From: Pseudochelatococcus lubricantis
Lineage (GTDB): Bacteria > Pseudomonadota > Alphaproteobacteria > Rhizobiales > Beijerinckiaceae
Direction of reading: 5' to 3'
Assembly (NCBI RefSeq): GCF_042432495.1
Contig: NZ_JBHLXC010000002.1
Coordinates: forward strand, 992,001-1,056,000
Length of the DNA: 64,000 nucleotides
The position numbers were made by a program, and so were the translations under genes. Each line of letters opens with the position of its first letter. Within the stretch, counting starts at the first letter, position 1. Positions 52,756 through 62,130 of this stretch are shown in pieces. The notes under the pieces are model-generated. The model worked only from the letters and a program-made list of their open reading frames with translations, was not told the DNA's origin and did not search any database.

Positions 52756-55458
52756 TTACGTCACCTCCAGCTTGACCAGCCGCACGCCCGCGTCGTCCGG
52801 GTCGGGGCGCGAGGTGAATCCGAGCTGCGCGCACATGGCGAGCATCATGGTGTTCTCGCGCAGTACCTGCCCCTCAATGGCCTTGAGACCCTCGGCCTTC
52901 GCGTATTCGATGATCGAGGTCATCAACAGCCAACCAAGCCCCTTGCCGCGCATGTCGGTGCGGGTCATGATGCCGTATTCGCCGGCTTCGTAGTTGGCGT
53001 CTGCATGCAGGCGCACCGCGCCCAGCATGTCGCCGGAGGCCTCGTCGATCGCCACGAAGGCCATGGCGCGGCCGTAGTCGAGCTGCGTCAGCCGGGCGAT
53101 GAAGGCATGGCTGAAATCCTTGATCGGCGTGAAGAAGCGCAGCCTCAGGTCGTCCGGCGTCACGCGGGTGAGGAAAGTGCGGAACATCTCCTCGTCCTCC
53201 GGGCGCACGGGCCGCAGCAGGATCGGCGTGCCGTCCGAAAGAGTGGTGCGGCGTTCCCATTCCTGCGGATAGGGGCGGATTGCGAAGCGCGGATGACCGG
53301 ACGGGCCCTTCGCGTGCGCCGTCGCGGCCACCTTCACCCGCCCGTCGACGGCGATGACGCCAGTGTGATCGGCGAGCAGCGGGTTGATGTCGATCTCGCG
53401 CACCTCCGGCAGGTCGGCGGCCAGCTGCGCCAGCTTGACGAGCGTGAGCGCCACCGCCTGCTCGTCGGCCGCGGGCACGTCGCGATAGGCCTTGAGGCGG
53501 CGCGAGACGCGCGTGCGGGCGATGAGGTCCTCGGCAAGCCGCAGATCGAGCGGGGGAAGGGCGAGCGCCTTGTCGTTGATGACCTCGACCGCCGTGCCGC
53601 CGCGCCCGAACACAATGACGGGGCCGAACACCGGATCGTCCGCGATGCCGGCGATCAGCTCGCGCGTCTTGGGGCGGATCATCATCGGATGAACGGTGAG
53701 GCCCGTGATGCGTGCCTCGGGCCGCAGGCGGGCGGCGCGTTCCAGAATGTCGTTCGCCGCCTCGCGCACCGCGCCCTCGTTGGCGAGGTTGAGACGCACA
53801 CCGCCGATGTCGGATTTGTGCACCACATCCGGCGAGAGGATCTTGACGGCGACCGGCAGGCCCTCCGCAAAGAAGTGCCCGGCGGCGGCAACCGCGTCGT
53901 CGGCATCGCGCGCAAGCCGCGCCGGCGTGATCGGGATCTGGTAGGCGTCGAACAGCCGCCCCACTTCCAGCGGATCGAGCCACGTGCGCCCCGCTGCCAG
54001 CACCTCGTCGACAACGGCCCGCGCCGCCTGCGTGTCGGGCTGGAAGTCGGCCGGCAGACTCGGCGGCGTCTCCATCAGCTCGCCGAGCGCCTCGCGATAG
54101 CGCACCAGATGCGTGAAGCCGCGCACCGCCTCCGCCTCGTTGGAATAGTTGGGGATGCGCGCGGCGTCGAACAGCTTGCCCACTTCCGCCCGGTCGCCGT
54201 ACCAGACGGTCAGTACCGGCTTGGCGGAATGGCGCTGGCGGCGATAGGCGGCGGCCGTGTCGACGACGGCACGCGCCACATCGAGCGAGGAGGCGGGGCC
54301 GAGCGGCACGTTGAGCACCAGCACGCCGTCGTTCGCGCGGTCCGCGAGCACGTGGTCGAGGGCGGTGACGTAGCGCGGCCCGTCCGCGTCGCCGCCGAGA
54401 TCGATCGGGTTGGTGCGCGACCAGTGCTCCGGCAGGGCGGCGTCGAGGGCTTCGAGCGTCGCGGGCGAGAGCGAGGCGATGGCGCCACCGAAGTCGATCA
54501 GCCGGTCCACGGTGAGCGAGGCGATGCCGCCGCCGTTGGTGACGATCGCCAGCCGCTTGCCGGGGAAGGGGCGAACGCGCCCCAGGGTTTCGGCGGCGGA
54601 GAACAGCTCGTCAAGGTCGATGACGCGCAGCAGGCCGGCGCGGCGGAAGGCGGCGTCGTAGACGGCGTCCGGCCCGGCGAGCGCCGCAGTGTGGGTCTCC
54701 GCCGTGTGGGGATGCTGCCTGTGACGGCCGGACTTGATGACCACCACCGGCTTGGCGCGCGCGGCCAGACGCGCCGCCGACATGAACTTGCGCGCGTCCT
54801 GCACCGATTCGACATAGAGCAGGATGGCGCGGGTGTGCCGCTCCAGCGCGAAATAATCGAGCATGTCGCCGAAGTCGACGTCGATCTGGTCGCCGATGGA
54901 GACGACGCCCGAGAAGCCGACATCGTGCTGGTGCGCCCATTCGATCACGCCGGCCGCCAGTGCGCCGGACTGCGTGATCAGAGCGAGGTCGCCCGGCTGG
55001 GCTGGGCTGCCGGCGAGGCTGGCGTTGAGGTGGGCGTGGGGAGAGAGGAGGCCTATGCTGTTGGGCCCGATCAGCCGCAGGCTGTGGCGGCGCGCGGCCG
55101 CCTCGATCTCGCCGAAGAGCGTCTTGCCGTCCGTGTCTGCCTCAAACCGGTCGGCGACGATGACGGCGCCGCTCACGCCGCGCGCGCCGGCTTCCTGCAC
55201 CCGCTTCAGCACGGCGGCGCGCGGCGAGACGACGATGGCGAGATCCGGCACGAAGGAGAGCGCATCGAGCGTTTCGGCCTTCTCGAAGCCGTCGACGGCC
55301 GCGGGCGGGTGCGGGCCGACGAAGCCGCGCTTGCCCGAGAACTGGCTCGCGTCGAGATTGCCCGCGATCCTGCAGACCAGGCTGGCATCGGCTTCCGTAT
55401 CGGCAACGATGACAATTGATTGGGGGGCAAGCAGGCGGTCGAGGCGGTAGGTGCTCAT
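52756..55458 (-). CDS. Acyl-CoA synthetase (ADP-forming) fused to GNAT acetyltransferase (PatZ/Pka-like)
   Basis: 900 residues from ATG 55458. In order: CoA-binding Rossmann domain (about 1-130), succinyl-CoA-ligase-like domain with L-I-T-Q-S-G-A-L-A near 170 and G-D-Q-I-D-V-D-F near 200, an ATP-grasp domain (about 500-720, P-V-A-V-K-I-L-S-P-D-V-V-H-K-S-D), and a C-terminal GNAT domain (about 745-900) with R-G-K-G-L-G-W-L-L. This is the layout of the lysine acetyltransferase PatZ/Pka, which acetylates and silences acetyl-CoA synthetase. Whether the ligase part is active is unclear. Confidence 0.88.
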   Translation of the reverse strand: MSTYRLDRLLAPQSIVIVADTEADASLVCRIAGNLDASQFSGKRGFVGPHPPAAVDGFEKAETLDALSFVPDLAIVVSPRAAVLKRVQEAGARGVSGAVIVADRFEADTDGKTLFGEIEAAARRHSLRLIGPNSIGLLSPHAHLNASLAGSPAQPGDLALITQSGALAAGVIEWAHQHDVGFSGVVSIGDQIDVDFGDMLDYFALERHTRAILLYVESVQDARKFMSAARLAARAKPVVVIKSGRHRQHPHTAETHTAALAGPDAVYDAAFRRAGLLRVIDLDELFSAAETLGRVRPFPGKRLAIVTNGGGIASLTVDRLIDFGGAIASLSPATLEALDAALPEHWSRTNPIDLGGDADGPRYVTALDHVLADRANDGVLVLNVPLGPASSLDVARAVVDTAAAYRRQRHSAKPVLTVWYGDRAEVGKLFDAARIPNYSNEAEAVRGFTHLVRYREALGELMETPPSLPADFQPDTQAARAVVDEVLAAGRTWLDPLEVGRLFDAYQIPITPARLARDADDAVAAAGHFFAEGLPVAVKILSPDVVHKSDIGGVRLNLANEGAVREAANDILERAARLRPEARITGLTVHPMMIRPKTRELIAGIADDPVFGPVIVFGRGGTAVEVINDKALALPPLDLRLAEDLIARTRVSRRLKAYRDVPAADEQAVALTLVKLAQLAADLPEVREIDINPLLADHTGVIAVDGRVKVAATAHAKGPSGHPRFAIRPYPQEWERRTTLSDGTPILLRPVRPEDEEMFRTFLTRVTPDDLRLRFFTPIKDFSHAFIARLTQLDYGRAMAFVAIDEASGDMLGAVRLHADANYEAGEYGIMTRTDMRGKGLGWLLMTSIIEYAKAEGLKAIEGQVLRENTMMLAMCAQLGFTSRPDPDDAGVRLVKLEVT

Positions 55459-55767
55459 CGTCGTTCCGTGGGTTGGGGCAGGTGAGCGGGCATCGGTCTG
55501 GTGCCGCCATCCATGCCACGGATTGGTTGCCGATGCATCCGTTTGCCGGCAAGCGGGTTCCAGAAACCGGAGCAAAGCGGCAGAAATATCGCAATTCGGA
55601 GCATGGTTGGAAAAGGCGGCGGATGGCCGCGGCGCGCGCCTTATGCCCGCCCGAATGCCGCGCATGATGGCCGCATTCGTGATGACGCGGTAATCTTTCT
55701 GCATCATGATGCGCCGGAACGGACGTTCGGGCGCTGGTACAGGCGCTTTTCCAGGAGGAACGCACGC
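55459..55767. other. Divergent promoter region, 309 bases
   Basis: Between the acyl-CoA synthetase/GNAT gene and the SIMPL gene. Apart from the AGGAGGA ribosome-binding site of the latter (55754-55760) nothing distinctive was seen. Confidence 0.35.
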
Positions 55768-56559
55768 ATGACCTTTTCTCAGAAGCTCACCCCGGGCCGT
55801 CGATTCGCCCGCCAGGCGGCAGCGGCCGCGTTCGCGGGCGGCGTGCTCGCGGGGCTCGTGGCGCTGCCGCTGGCCGCGAAGGCGCAGACCGCCGGCGGCC
55901 GGAGCGAGCCTCCGCGCGTGCTGACGGTTTCCGGCGAGGGCGTCGTGCAGGCCGTGCCGGACATCGCCAGCGTCATTGTCGGCGTGGTGACACAGGGCAA
56001 GAACGCGAGCGACGCGACGAGGGAGAACACGGCGGCAACCGGCGCAGTGGTCGCGGCGTTCAAGGAGGCGGGTATCGAGCAGCGCGACCTGGCGACGAAC
56101 GGCTTTTCCGTGCAGCCGCGCTACGTCTATCCGAAAAACGGCGGCAGCGAGGCGCCGCGTATCGACGGATACGAGGTGCGCAACACGCTGACGGTGCGCG
56201 TGCGCGACCTCGGCAAGCTCGGCGGCATTCTCGACACGGCCATCGCCACCGGCTCCAACCAGATCGGCGGCATCAGCTTCGACGTGGCGGACGACGCGCC
56301 GCTGCTTGACAAGGCACGCGCGCAGGCCGTCGAGGATGCGCGGCGCAAGGCGGATATCTTCGCGCAGGCGGCGGGTGTGAAGCTCGGCAAGGTCATCGCC
56401 ATCGACGGCGGTTCCTTCGGACGACCGCAGCCGCGCGCCTTCCAGCTCCAGGCGGCGCGCGCCGATGCGTTCTCGGCCAAGGCGGCGCCGGTGCCCGTCG
56501 AAGCCGGCGAGCAGGAATTCCGTGCTTCCGTCACGGTGACATGGGAACTGACGGACTGA
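55768..56559 (+). CDS. SIMPL-domain (DUF541) periplasmic protein
   Basis: 263 residues from ATG 55768 with AGGAGGA upstream. An N-terminal signal peptide (AAAAAFAGGVLAGLVALPLA, cleavage after A-K-A-Q) is followed by the SIMPL domain: V-S-G-E-G-V-V-Q-A-V-P-D-I-A near 50, G-I-E-Q-R-D-L-A-T-N-G-F-S-V-Q-P near 95-110, and the paired R-K-A-D-I-F-A-Q-A-A-G near 195. Periplasmic proteins of this family (BP26, YggE) form oligomers and are linked to oxidative stress, with no known catalytic role. BP26 is a well-known Brucella antigen. Confidence 0.88.
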   Translation: MTFSQKLTPGRRFARQAAAAAFAGGVLAGLVALPLAAKAQTAGGRSEPPRVLTVSGEGVVQAVPDIASVIVGVVTQGKNASDATRENTAATGAVVAAFKEAGIEQRDLATNGFSVQPRYVYPKNGGSEAPRIDGYEVRNTLTVRVRDLGKLGGILDTAIATGSNQIGGISFDVADDAPLLDKARAQAVEDARRKADIFAQAAGVKLGKVIAIDGGSFGRPQPRAFQLQAARADAFSAKAAPVPVEAGEQEFRASVTVTWELTD

Positions 56560-56885
56560 GCAATCTGACGGAGCGGCGTGCCCGCGCGGGTTGACGTGCG
56601 CAACAAATGAAAAGGATCAGGCGGCGCGGCGAAATGCATGATCGTCATGCATGGCTGTCATGTTCGTCCGTGCCGTTTCGTTCCTTATCAGGTCCGCGCG
56701 TCGTTTGTGCGGTATGCGTCGGCATCGGCCAAAGGCCGGGGCTGATGGTGTTACGCATGGAAATGATATAGACAATAAAGTTTCAGGTGCCGGCCGTCAG
56801 CGGGCGGCACCTTTGGAGGAGGTCGGCGCGGCGTCCCGCATGGCTGTAGCGCCGGTCCGATTGCGATGTCTTTGAAGAGGTCAGG
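56560..56885. promoter_or_regulatory. ilvD upstream region with a perfect palindrome
   Basis: 326 bases. ATGCATGA and TCATGCAT with a TCG centre form a perfect inverted repeat at 56634-56652, and CCCGCGCGGG is at 56581-56590. A regulator site is plausible. No leader peptide with branched-chain codons like that of ilvI was found here. Confidence 0.45.
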
Positions 56886-58745
56886 ATGCCAGCATATCGT
56901 TCCCGAACCACCACGCACGGCCGCAACATGGCGGGCGCGCGGGGTCTGTGGCGCGCCACGGGCATGAAAGACGGCGACTTCGGCAAGCCGATCATCGCCG
57001 TCGTCAACTCGTTCACGCAGTTCGTTCCGGGACACGTACATCTGAAGGACCTCGGCCAGCTCGTCGCGCGGGAGATCGAGCAGGCGGGCGGCGTGGCGAA
57101 GGAGTTCAACACGATCGCCGTCGACGACGGCATCGCCATGGGCCACGACGGCATGCTCTACAGCCTGCCCTCGCGCGAGATCATCGCGGATTCGGTCGAG
57201 TACATGGTCAACGCCCATTGCGCCGACGCGATGGTGTGCATTTCGAACTGCGACAAGATCACGCCCGGCATGCTGATGGCGGCGCTGCGGCTCAACATTC
57301 CCGCCGTGTTCGTTTCCGGCGGGCCGATGGAGGCGGGCAAGGTCGTCCTGAGCGGCAAGGTGAAGGCGCTCGATCTGGTCGACGCGATGGTCGCCGCCGC
57401 TGATGACAGCGTGTCCGACGAGGATGTGCAGGCCATTGAGCGTTCCGCCTGCCCGACCTGCGGCTCGTGCTCGGGCATGTTCACCGCCAACTCGATGAAC
57501 TGCCTCACGGAGGCGCTGGGGCTCTCGCTGCCGGGCAACGGCTCGACGCTCGCCACCCACGCCGACCGCAGGCGCCTGTTCGTCGAGGCCGGACACCTGA
57601 TCGTAGACCTGGCGCGCCGCTACTACGAGCAGGACGACGAGAGTGTGCTGCCGCGCTCCATCGCCACGCTCGCCGCGTTCGAGAACGCCATGGCGCTCGA
57701 CATCTCCATGGGCGGGTCGACCAACACGGTGCTGCATCTGCTTGCCGCCGCCAATGAGGCGGGGGTCGATTTCACCATGGCCGACATCGACCGGCTCTCG
57801 CGCCGCGTGCCGGTGCTCTGCAAGGTCGCGCCCGCAGTTGGCAATGTGCATATGGAAGACGTTCACCGCGCCGGCGGCATCTTCGCCATTCTGGGCGAGC
57901 TGGACCGGGCGGGTTTGCTGGAGACCGATCTGCCGACCGTTCACAGCCCGACGCTGGGGCACGCCATCGACCGCTGGGACATCACCCGCGCTAACAGCGA
58001 GTCGGTGCGCGAATTCTACCGCGCCGCTCCCGGCGGGGTGCCGACGCAGGTTGCCTTCAGCCAGGCGAGCCGCTGGGAGGAACTCGACGCTGACCGCGAG
58101 ACGGGTGTCATCCGCAACGCCGAGCACGCCTTCTCGAAGGACGGCGGCCTTGCGGTGCTCTACGGCAATCTGGCGGAAGAAGGCTGCATCGTGAAGACGG
58201 CGGGCGTCGACGAATCGATTCTGGTATTTTCCGGACCGGCGCGGATTTTCGAGAGCCAGGATGCTGCGGTGGACGCCATCCTGCGCGGGCGCATCAGCAG
58301 GGGCGATATCGTGCTCATTCGCTATGAAGGCCCGCGCGGCGGCCCGGGCATGCAGGAAATGCTCTACCCGACGAGCTACCTGAAATCGAAGGGGCTCGGC
58401 AAGGCCTGCGCGCTGATCACGGACGGGCGCTTCTCGGGCGGTTCCTCGGGCCTGTCCATCGGTCACGTCTCGCCGGAGGCAGCGGAGGGCGGCGCCATCG
58501 GGCTGGTGGAGGAAGGCGACATCATCGAGATCGACATCCCGGCGCGGCGCATCCACCTCGCCATCCCGGACGAGGAACTCGCCCGTCGGCGTGCGCAGAT
58601 GGAGGCACGCGGGCCGGACGCATGGCACCCGGGGCCGCGCAAGCGCAACGTTTCGGCGGCGCTCAGGGCCTATGCGGCGATGACCACCTCGGCGGCACGT
58701 GGCGCGGTCCGCGATGTCGACGGCGCGCTGGCCAGGCGGCGCTGA
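56886..58745 (+). CDS. ilvD: Dihydroxy-acid dehydratase
   Basis: 619 residues, the normal length. MPAYRSRTTTHGRNMAGARG start, the Fe-S/Mg ligand blocks C-I-S-N-C-D-K-I-T-P-G-M near 118-128 and CPTCGSCSGMFTANSMNCLTE near 192, and the C-terminal T-D-G-R-F-S-G-G-S-S-G-L-S-I-G-H-V block carrying the catalytic serine. It converts dihydroxy acids to the 2-oxo acids of valine and isoleucine. Third ilv locus of this window on the plus strand. Confidence 0.97.
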   Translation: MPAYRSRTTTHGRNMAGARGLWRATGMKDGDFGKPIIAVVNSFTQFVPGHVHLKDLGQLVAREIEQAGGVAKEFNTIAVDDGIAMGHDGMLYSLPSREIIADSVEYMVNAHCADAMVCISNCDKITPGMLMAALRLNIPAVFVSGGPMEAGKVVLSGKVKALDLVDAMVAAADDSVSDEDVQAIERSACPTCGSCSGMFTANSMNCLTEALGLSLPGNGSTLATHADRRRLFVEAGHLIVDLARRYYEQDDESVLPRSIATLAAFENAMALDISMGGSTNTVLHLLAAANEAGVDFTMADIDRLSRRVPVLCKVAPAVGNVHMEDVHRAGGIFAILGELDRAGLLETDLPTVHSPTLGHAIDRWDITRANSESVREFYRAAPGGVPTQVAFSQASRWEELDADRETGVIRNAEHAFSKDGGLAVLYGNLAEEGCIVKTAGVDESILVFSGPARIFESQDAAVDAILRGRISRGDIVLIRYEGPRGGPGMQEMLYPTSYLKSKGLGKACALITDGRFSGGSSGLSIGHVSPEAAEGGAIGLVEEGDIIEIDIPARRIHLAIPDEELARRRAQMEARGPDAWHPGPRKRNVSAALRAYAAMTTSAARGAVRDVDGALARRR

Positions 58746-58748
58746 CCG

Positions 58749-59318
58749 ATGGCCTTCGAGATCACCGACACCAAGATCGTCCACGAGGGCTGGGGCCGCT
58801 TCATGATCGCGACCATCCGGCTCCCCGACGGGCAGATCATCCGCCGGGAGATCGAGGATCACGGCGCGGCCGTGGCCGTGCTCGCCTACGATCCCGAACG
58901 GCGCGTCGCGCTCATGGTCAGCCAGTTCCGACCGCCGGTCCACCTTGTGTCCGGCGACACGGCACTGCTGGAGATCATCGCCGGCGGTCTGGAGGACGAT
59001 GAAACGCGCGAGGCCTGCGTGCGCCGCGAGGCCATGGAGGAAGGCGGCCTGCGGCTCGGCGCGCTGGACCACGTCGTCGACGCCTGGCCGATGCCGGGCA
59101 TATCGACGGAGCGTATCGCGCTCTACCTCGCGCCCTACGCGCAGGCGGACCGCGTGGCGGCTGGTGGCGGGCTCGCCGAAGAGAACGAGGGCATCACCGT
59201 CGTGGAGTTGCCGCTCGCACAACTCGCGGCGCTGGTGGACAGCGGCGCGCTTTCAGACCTGAAAAGCTACGCAACCGTGCAGGCGCTGCGGCTGAGGCGG
59301 CCGGAACTCTTCGCCTGA
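58749..59318 (+). CDS. NUDIX hydrolase, ADP-ribose pyrophosphatase-like
   Basis: 189 residues starting three bases after ilvD, so co-transcribed. The Nudix box is G-G-L-E-D-D-E-T-R-E-A-C-V-R-R-E-A-M-E-E-G-G near residues 78-99, complete with the R-E-x-x-E-E core. Residues around V-S-Q-F-R-P-P-V fit the nucleoside-diphosphate-sugar clade (GDPMK/ADPR hydrolases). Substrate not certain. Confidence 0.85.
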   Translation: MAFEITDTKIVHEGWGRFMIATIRLPDGQIIRREIEDHGAAVAVLAYDPERRVALMVSQFRPPVHLVSGDTALLEIIAGGLEDDETREACVRREAMEEGGLRLGALDHVVDAWPMPGISTERIALYLAPYAQADRVAAGGGLAEENEGITVVELPLAQLAALVDSGALSDLKSYATVQALRLRRPELFA

Positions 59319-59341
59319 AGTCTGTCCCGCATGGCAGGCGC

Positions 59342-59509
59342 TTACCGCAGGGTGCTGCCGATCGGCGGGCGGCGCGTCTGCACCTGCACGTACTCGGGCA
59401 CGCCAAGCTGACGCTCCGCGCGCTGCTGCGGCGTCAGCGTCATGCCCGCGCAGCCGGCGAGCGAGCCCGCAACGAGGGCGATGGAAAGCAGTGAAACGAG
59501 GCGGTGCAT
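59342..59509 (-). CDS. Small lipoprotein
   Basis: 55 residues from ATG 59509: a signal peptide LVSLLSIALVAGSLAGC with lipobox L-A-G-C (cysteine at about residue 19) and a short mature part MTLTPQQRAERQLGVPEYVQ then an Arg/Pro-rich tail. Many alphaproteobacteria carry such tiny outer-membrane lipoproteins; function unknown. Convergent to the NUDIX gene. Confidence 0.75.
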   Translation of the reverse strand: MHRLVSLLSIALVAGSLAGCAGMTLTPQQRAERQLGVPEYVQVQTRRPPIGSTLR

Positions 59510-60227
59510 GATTGTCGTTCCCGGGTAGGGTGCAGTTGATCGCGTGCTTATAAGGTAAAGCGGCCGGCGAATAAACAACGTTTGCAGGCTGTCGCATTTT
59601 GCTGCCCGGCAAATTTATCGTGACCATGCCTTCGCCGCGTTTTTCAGCTGTGTGCTGGGCGGCCGAATGAGCAGGAACCGGAGCATCGAGTCAAAAGTGG
59701 GTTCCCGTTTCCTGGCCCGGTTCGATGTATGAGCAAAGAGAGCGGTCGGCGATACGGCTGCGATTTCTTGTCCGCTGATCCGGAATGGCGTTATAAGAAA
59801 TGTCTATGTTTTATATTTTCTTCATAAAGAGAAATCTGAGCCGTGAAATTTCTTTCGCGATAGGCAATCGAAGCGTGTGAAACTGTATATATGTCCCGGA
59901 ATTGATAATAGAGCATAGAAAATCGTTGCCAGCTGCGCGATATTTGTTTTTATATTGGAATAGTTAAAATAGATCGTTGTTGAACAAGGCGCGCGCGGAG
60001 CGTACAAAGCGCGCATGTGGATGACAGAGACCAGGTTTCAAGACTCCGGACAGAAGAATATGCGGCCCCTGGCGAGAGCGAAAGGGACCGCTTTTCGTGT
60101 TGCGGGGGTGTTCCGCCGCCTGGAGCAGTCGCGGGAAAGGCGAATGCCGCTTTTCCGGTTTGAAAGAGCGGGACAACAGGAAGTGAGGGGGCGTGCGCGC
60201 GGCTCGGTGGAAGGCGGCGGCGCTCTC
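59510..60227. promoter_or_regulatory. Long AT-rich leader of exbBD
   Basis: 718 bases without a convincing gene. The stretch from about 59780 to 59980 is distinctly AT-rich and probably contains the exbB promoter. An open frame continues upstream of exbB to 60015, but the coding start at 60228 fits a signal peptide better. No clear Fur, Irr or RirA box was recognised by eye. Confidence 0.4.
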
Positions 60228-61448
60228 ATGAAACATGAAGTGAGAACCGATCCGATGGCTACCGTTCCGGCTTTGCGCTCTTCCGTTGCCTGCAGAACGA
60301 TCGCGCGCCGCCTCGTTCCGATGCTGGCGATTGCAGTCGCGCTGCAGGCTTCGTCACTGCTGGCATCTCAGGCGTGGGGGCAAACGGCGGCGCCCACGTC
60401 CGAAACGCCTGCGCAGGGCACAACGCAAGGGCAGGGCGCGACGCTGGGCCAGCCGCAGGGCCAGGTTCCCGCCGTGTCGCCGCCCGAGGTGCCCGTCGCC
60501 CAGCAGCCGGCCCCGGTGGCCGGTGCGCCCCAACCTGCGGCCAGCGATGCTCCGGCGGGCTCCGTGACCGATGGCACTGCACCGGCCGCGCCGCAGCCGA
60601 TTTCGCCGGATGCCCAGCAGAGCGCTGTTCCGGAAGCGGCCGGCAGCAGCCTGCCCGGCACCGAATTGCTGCCCGACCTGCCGTCGCTGACGCCGCCGGA
60701 GGGCGAAGGGGGCCTGCACGATCTTTCGCCGTGGGGCATGTTCCTTCAGGCGGATATCGTCGTGAAGGCGGTGATGCTCGGCCTCGTGTTCGCTTCGCTG
60801 GTGACGTGGACGGTGTGGGTCGCGAAAAGCCTCGAACTCTTCGTCGCGCGCCGCAGGGTGCGTGCCGGTCACGAGATCGTGAAGCGCTCCCAGACCCTGA
60901 ATGAGGCGGAGGCTGCGTTCCGTGTCGGGCGCGGCGGCAGCGGCATGGTGGCGCAGTTCGTGCGCGGGGCGCTCGACGAGGCGCAGCGCTCGGGCGACCT
61001 GCCGGCCGGGGGCATCAAGGAGCGCGCGGAAATCCTGCTGTCGCGCATCGAGGCGCGGGCAGGGCGGCGCATGAGCGTCGGCACGGGCGTGCTCGCCACC
61101 ATCGGCTCGACAGCGCCGTTCGTTGGTCTGTTCGGCACGGTGTGGGGCATCATGAACTCGTTCATCGGCATCGCGAAGTCGAACACGACGAACCTCGCCG
61201 TGGTGGCCCCAGGCATCGCCGAGGCGCTGCTCGCCACGGCCATCGGCCTCGTCGCGGCCATTCCGGCGGTGATCGTGTACAACGTCTTCGCGCGTTCGAT
61301 CAGCGGCTACAAGGCGCTGCTGGGCGATGCATCTGCGGAGGTGCTGCGGCACCTGTCGCGCGATCTCGACCGTAACGCGGCGAACCGGCACCGGAATGGG
61401 CAGGCGGGCGGCGCGCACGTCGCCCCGCTGCGTTCGGCGGCGGAGTAG
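60228..61448 (+). CDS. exbB: TonB-system energizer ExbB with long N-terminal extension
   Basis: 406 residues from ATG 60228. A signal-like segment RRLVPMLAIAVALQASSLLA (about 28-47) is followed by about 105 residues of Pro/Ala/Gln/Thr-rich periplasmic linker, then the MotA/TolQ/ExbB core with three membrane helices (VVKAVMLGLVFASLVTWTVW near 182; G-T-V-W-G-I-M-N-S-F near 305; A-L-L-A-T-A-I-G-L-V-A-A-I-P-A near 330). ExbB with ExbD uses the proton gradient to drive TonB-dependent iron-siderophore uptake. The extension is longer than in E. coli ExbB but usual for the type found in rhizobia. Confidence 0.9.
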   Translation: MKHEVRTDPMATVPALRSSVACRTIARRLVPMLAIAVALQASSLLASQAWGQTAAPTSETPAQGTTQGQGATLGQPQGQVPAVSPPEVPVAQQPAPVAGAPQPAASDAPAGSVTDGTAPAAPQPISPDAQQSAVPEAAGSSLPGTELLPDLPSLTPPEGEGGLHDLSPWGMFLQADIVVKAVMLGLVFASLVTWTVWVAKSLELFVARRRVRAGHEIVKRSQTLNEAEAAFRVGRGGSGMVAQFVRGALDEAQRSGDLPAGGIKERAEILLSRIEARAGRRMSVGTGVLATIGSTAPFVGLFGTVWGIMNSFIGIAKSNTTNLAVVAPGIAEALLATAIGLVAAIPAVIVYNVFARSISGYKALLGDASAEVLRHLSRDLDRNAANRHRNGQAGGAHVAPLRSAAE

Positions 61449-61453
61449 GCGCG

Positions 61454-61939
61454 ATGGCGGGACGTCTGCAGGAGGGGGACGACCTCTCCGAAAACCACGA
61501 GATCAACGTCACCCCGTTCATCGACGTGATGCTCGTGCTGCTGATCATCTTCATGGTCGCTGCGCCGCTGTCGACGGTGGACGTGCAGGTCGACCTGCCG
61601 GCCTCCAACGCGACGCCGCAGCAGCGGCCCGACAAGCCGTTGTACCTGACGGTACAGAGCGATCTCACGCTTTCCGTGGGCGAGCAGGCCGTGCAACGCG
61701 AGGTGCTGCAGGCCGAACTCGACCGCCTCACGCAGAACAACCGCGAGGAGCGCATCTTCCTGCGCGCCGACAAGGAAGTCGCCTACGGCGAACTGATGGA
61801 GGTGATGAACCTCCTGCGCGCCTCCGGCTATCTGAAAATCGCCCTCGTCGGCATGGAAGCGGCGCCCGCCGGCGGCGCCCCGGGCGTGCAGCCCGCTGCT
61901 GCCCCGCCCGCGCCCGCCCCGGTGCCCGTCGCGCCCTGA
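61454..61939 (+). CDS. exbD: Biopolymer transport protein ExbD
   Basis: 161 residues, five bases after exbB. The core I-N-V-T-P-F-I-D-V-M-L-V-L-L-I-I-F-M-V contains the proton-relay aspartate near 26. A periplasmic domain follows to about residue 137, then a 25-residue Pro/Ala tail. No tonB gene follows; the next gene is glcD after 190 bases. Confidence 0.92.
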   Translation: MAGRLQEGDDLSENHEINVTPFIDVMLVLLIIFMVAAPLSTVDVQVDLPASNATPQQRPDKPLYLTVQSDLTLSVGEQAVQREVLQAELDRLTQNNREERIFLRADKEVAYGELMEVMNLLRASGYLKIALVGMEAAPAGGAPGVQPAAAPPAPAPVPVAP

Positions 61940-62130
61940 CACTCAATAGTGCGATTTCGTCAAAGGTCTGTCGCCCGTCCGTGCATTGACTTGCGCGGGC
62001 GGGCGCTGTTCATTGTTCGAAGCGTTCCAGACTCGGCCGCGTCCGTGTCTGCGATCCCTTATTGACGCGACTTCCGAGCGATCGGGTGCTTCCATCCGGT
62101 CGGCAGGTGCGTTGGAAACGGTGAACCGTC

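Noticed and set aside
53005..55419. 804-codon open frame antisense to the acyl-CoA synthetase/GNAT gene
   Set aside because: Mirror frame of a clearly identified protein; no independent evidence.
56651..56875. 74-codon open frame before ilvD
   Set aside because: No ribosome-binding site, no branched-chain codon cluster and no recognisable content.
56751..59222. 823-codon open frame antisense to ilvD and the NUDIX gene
   Set aside because: Crosses two well-supported genes on the other strand and has no recognisable domain.
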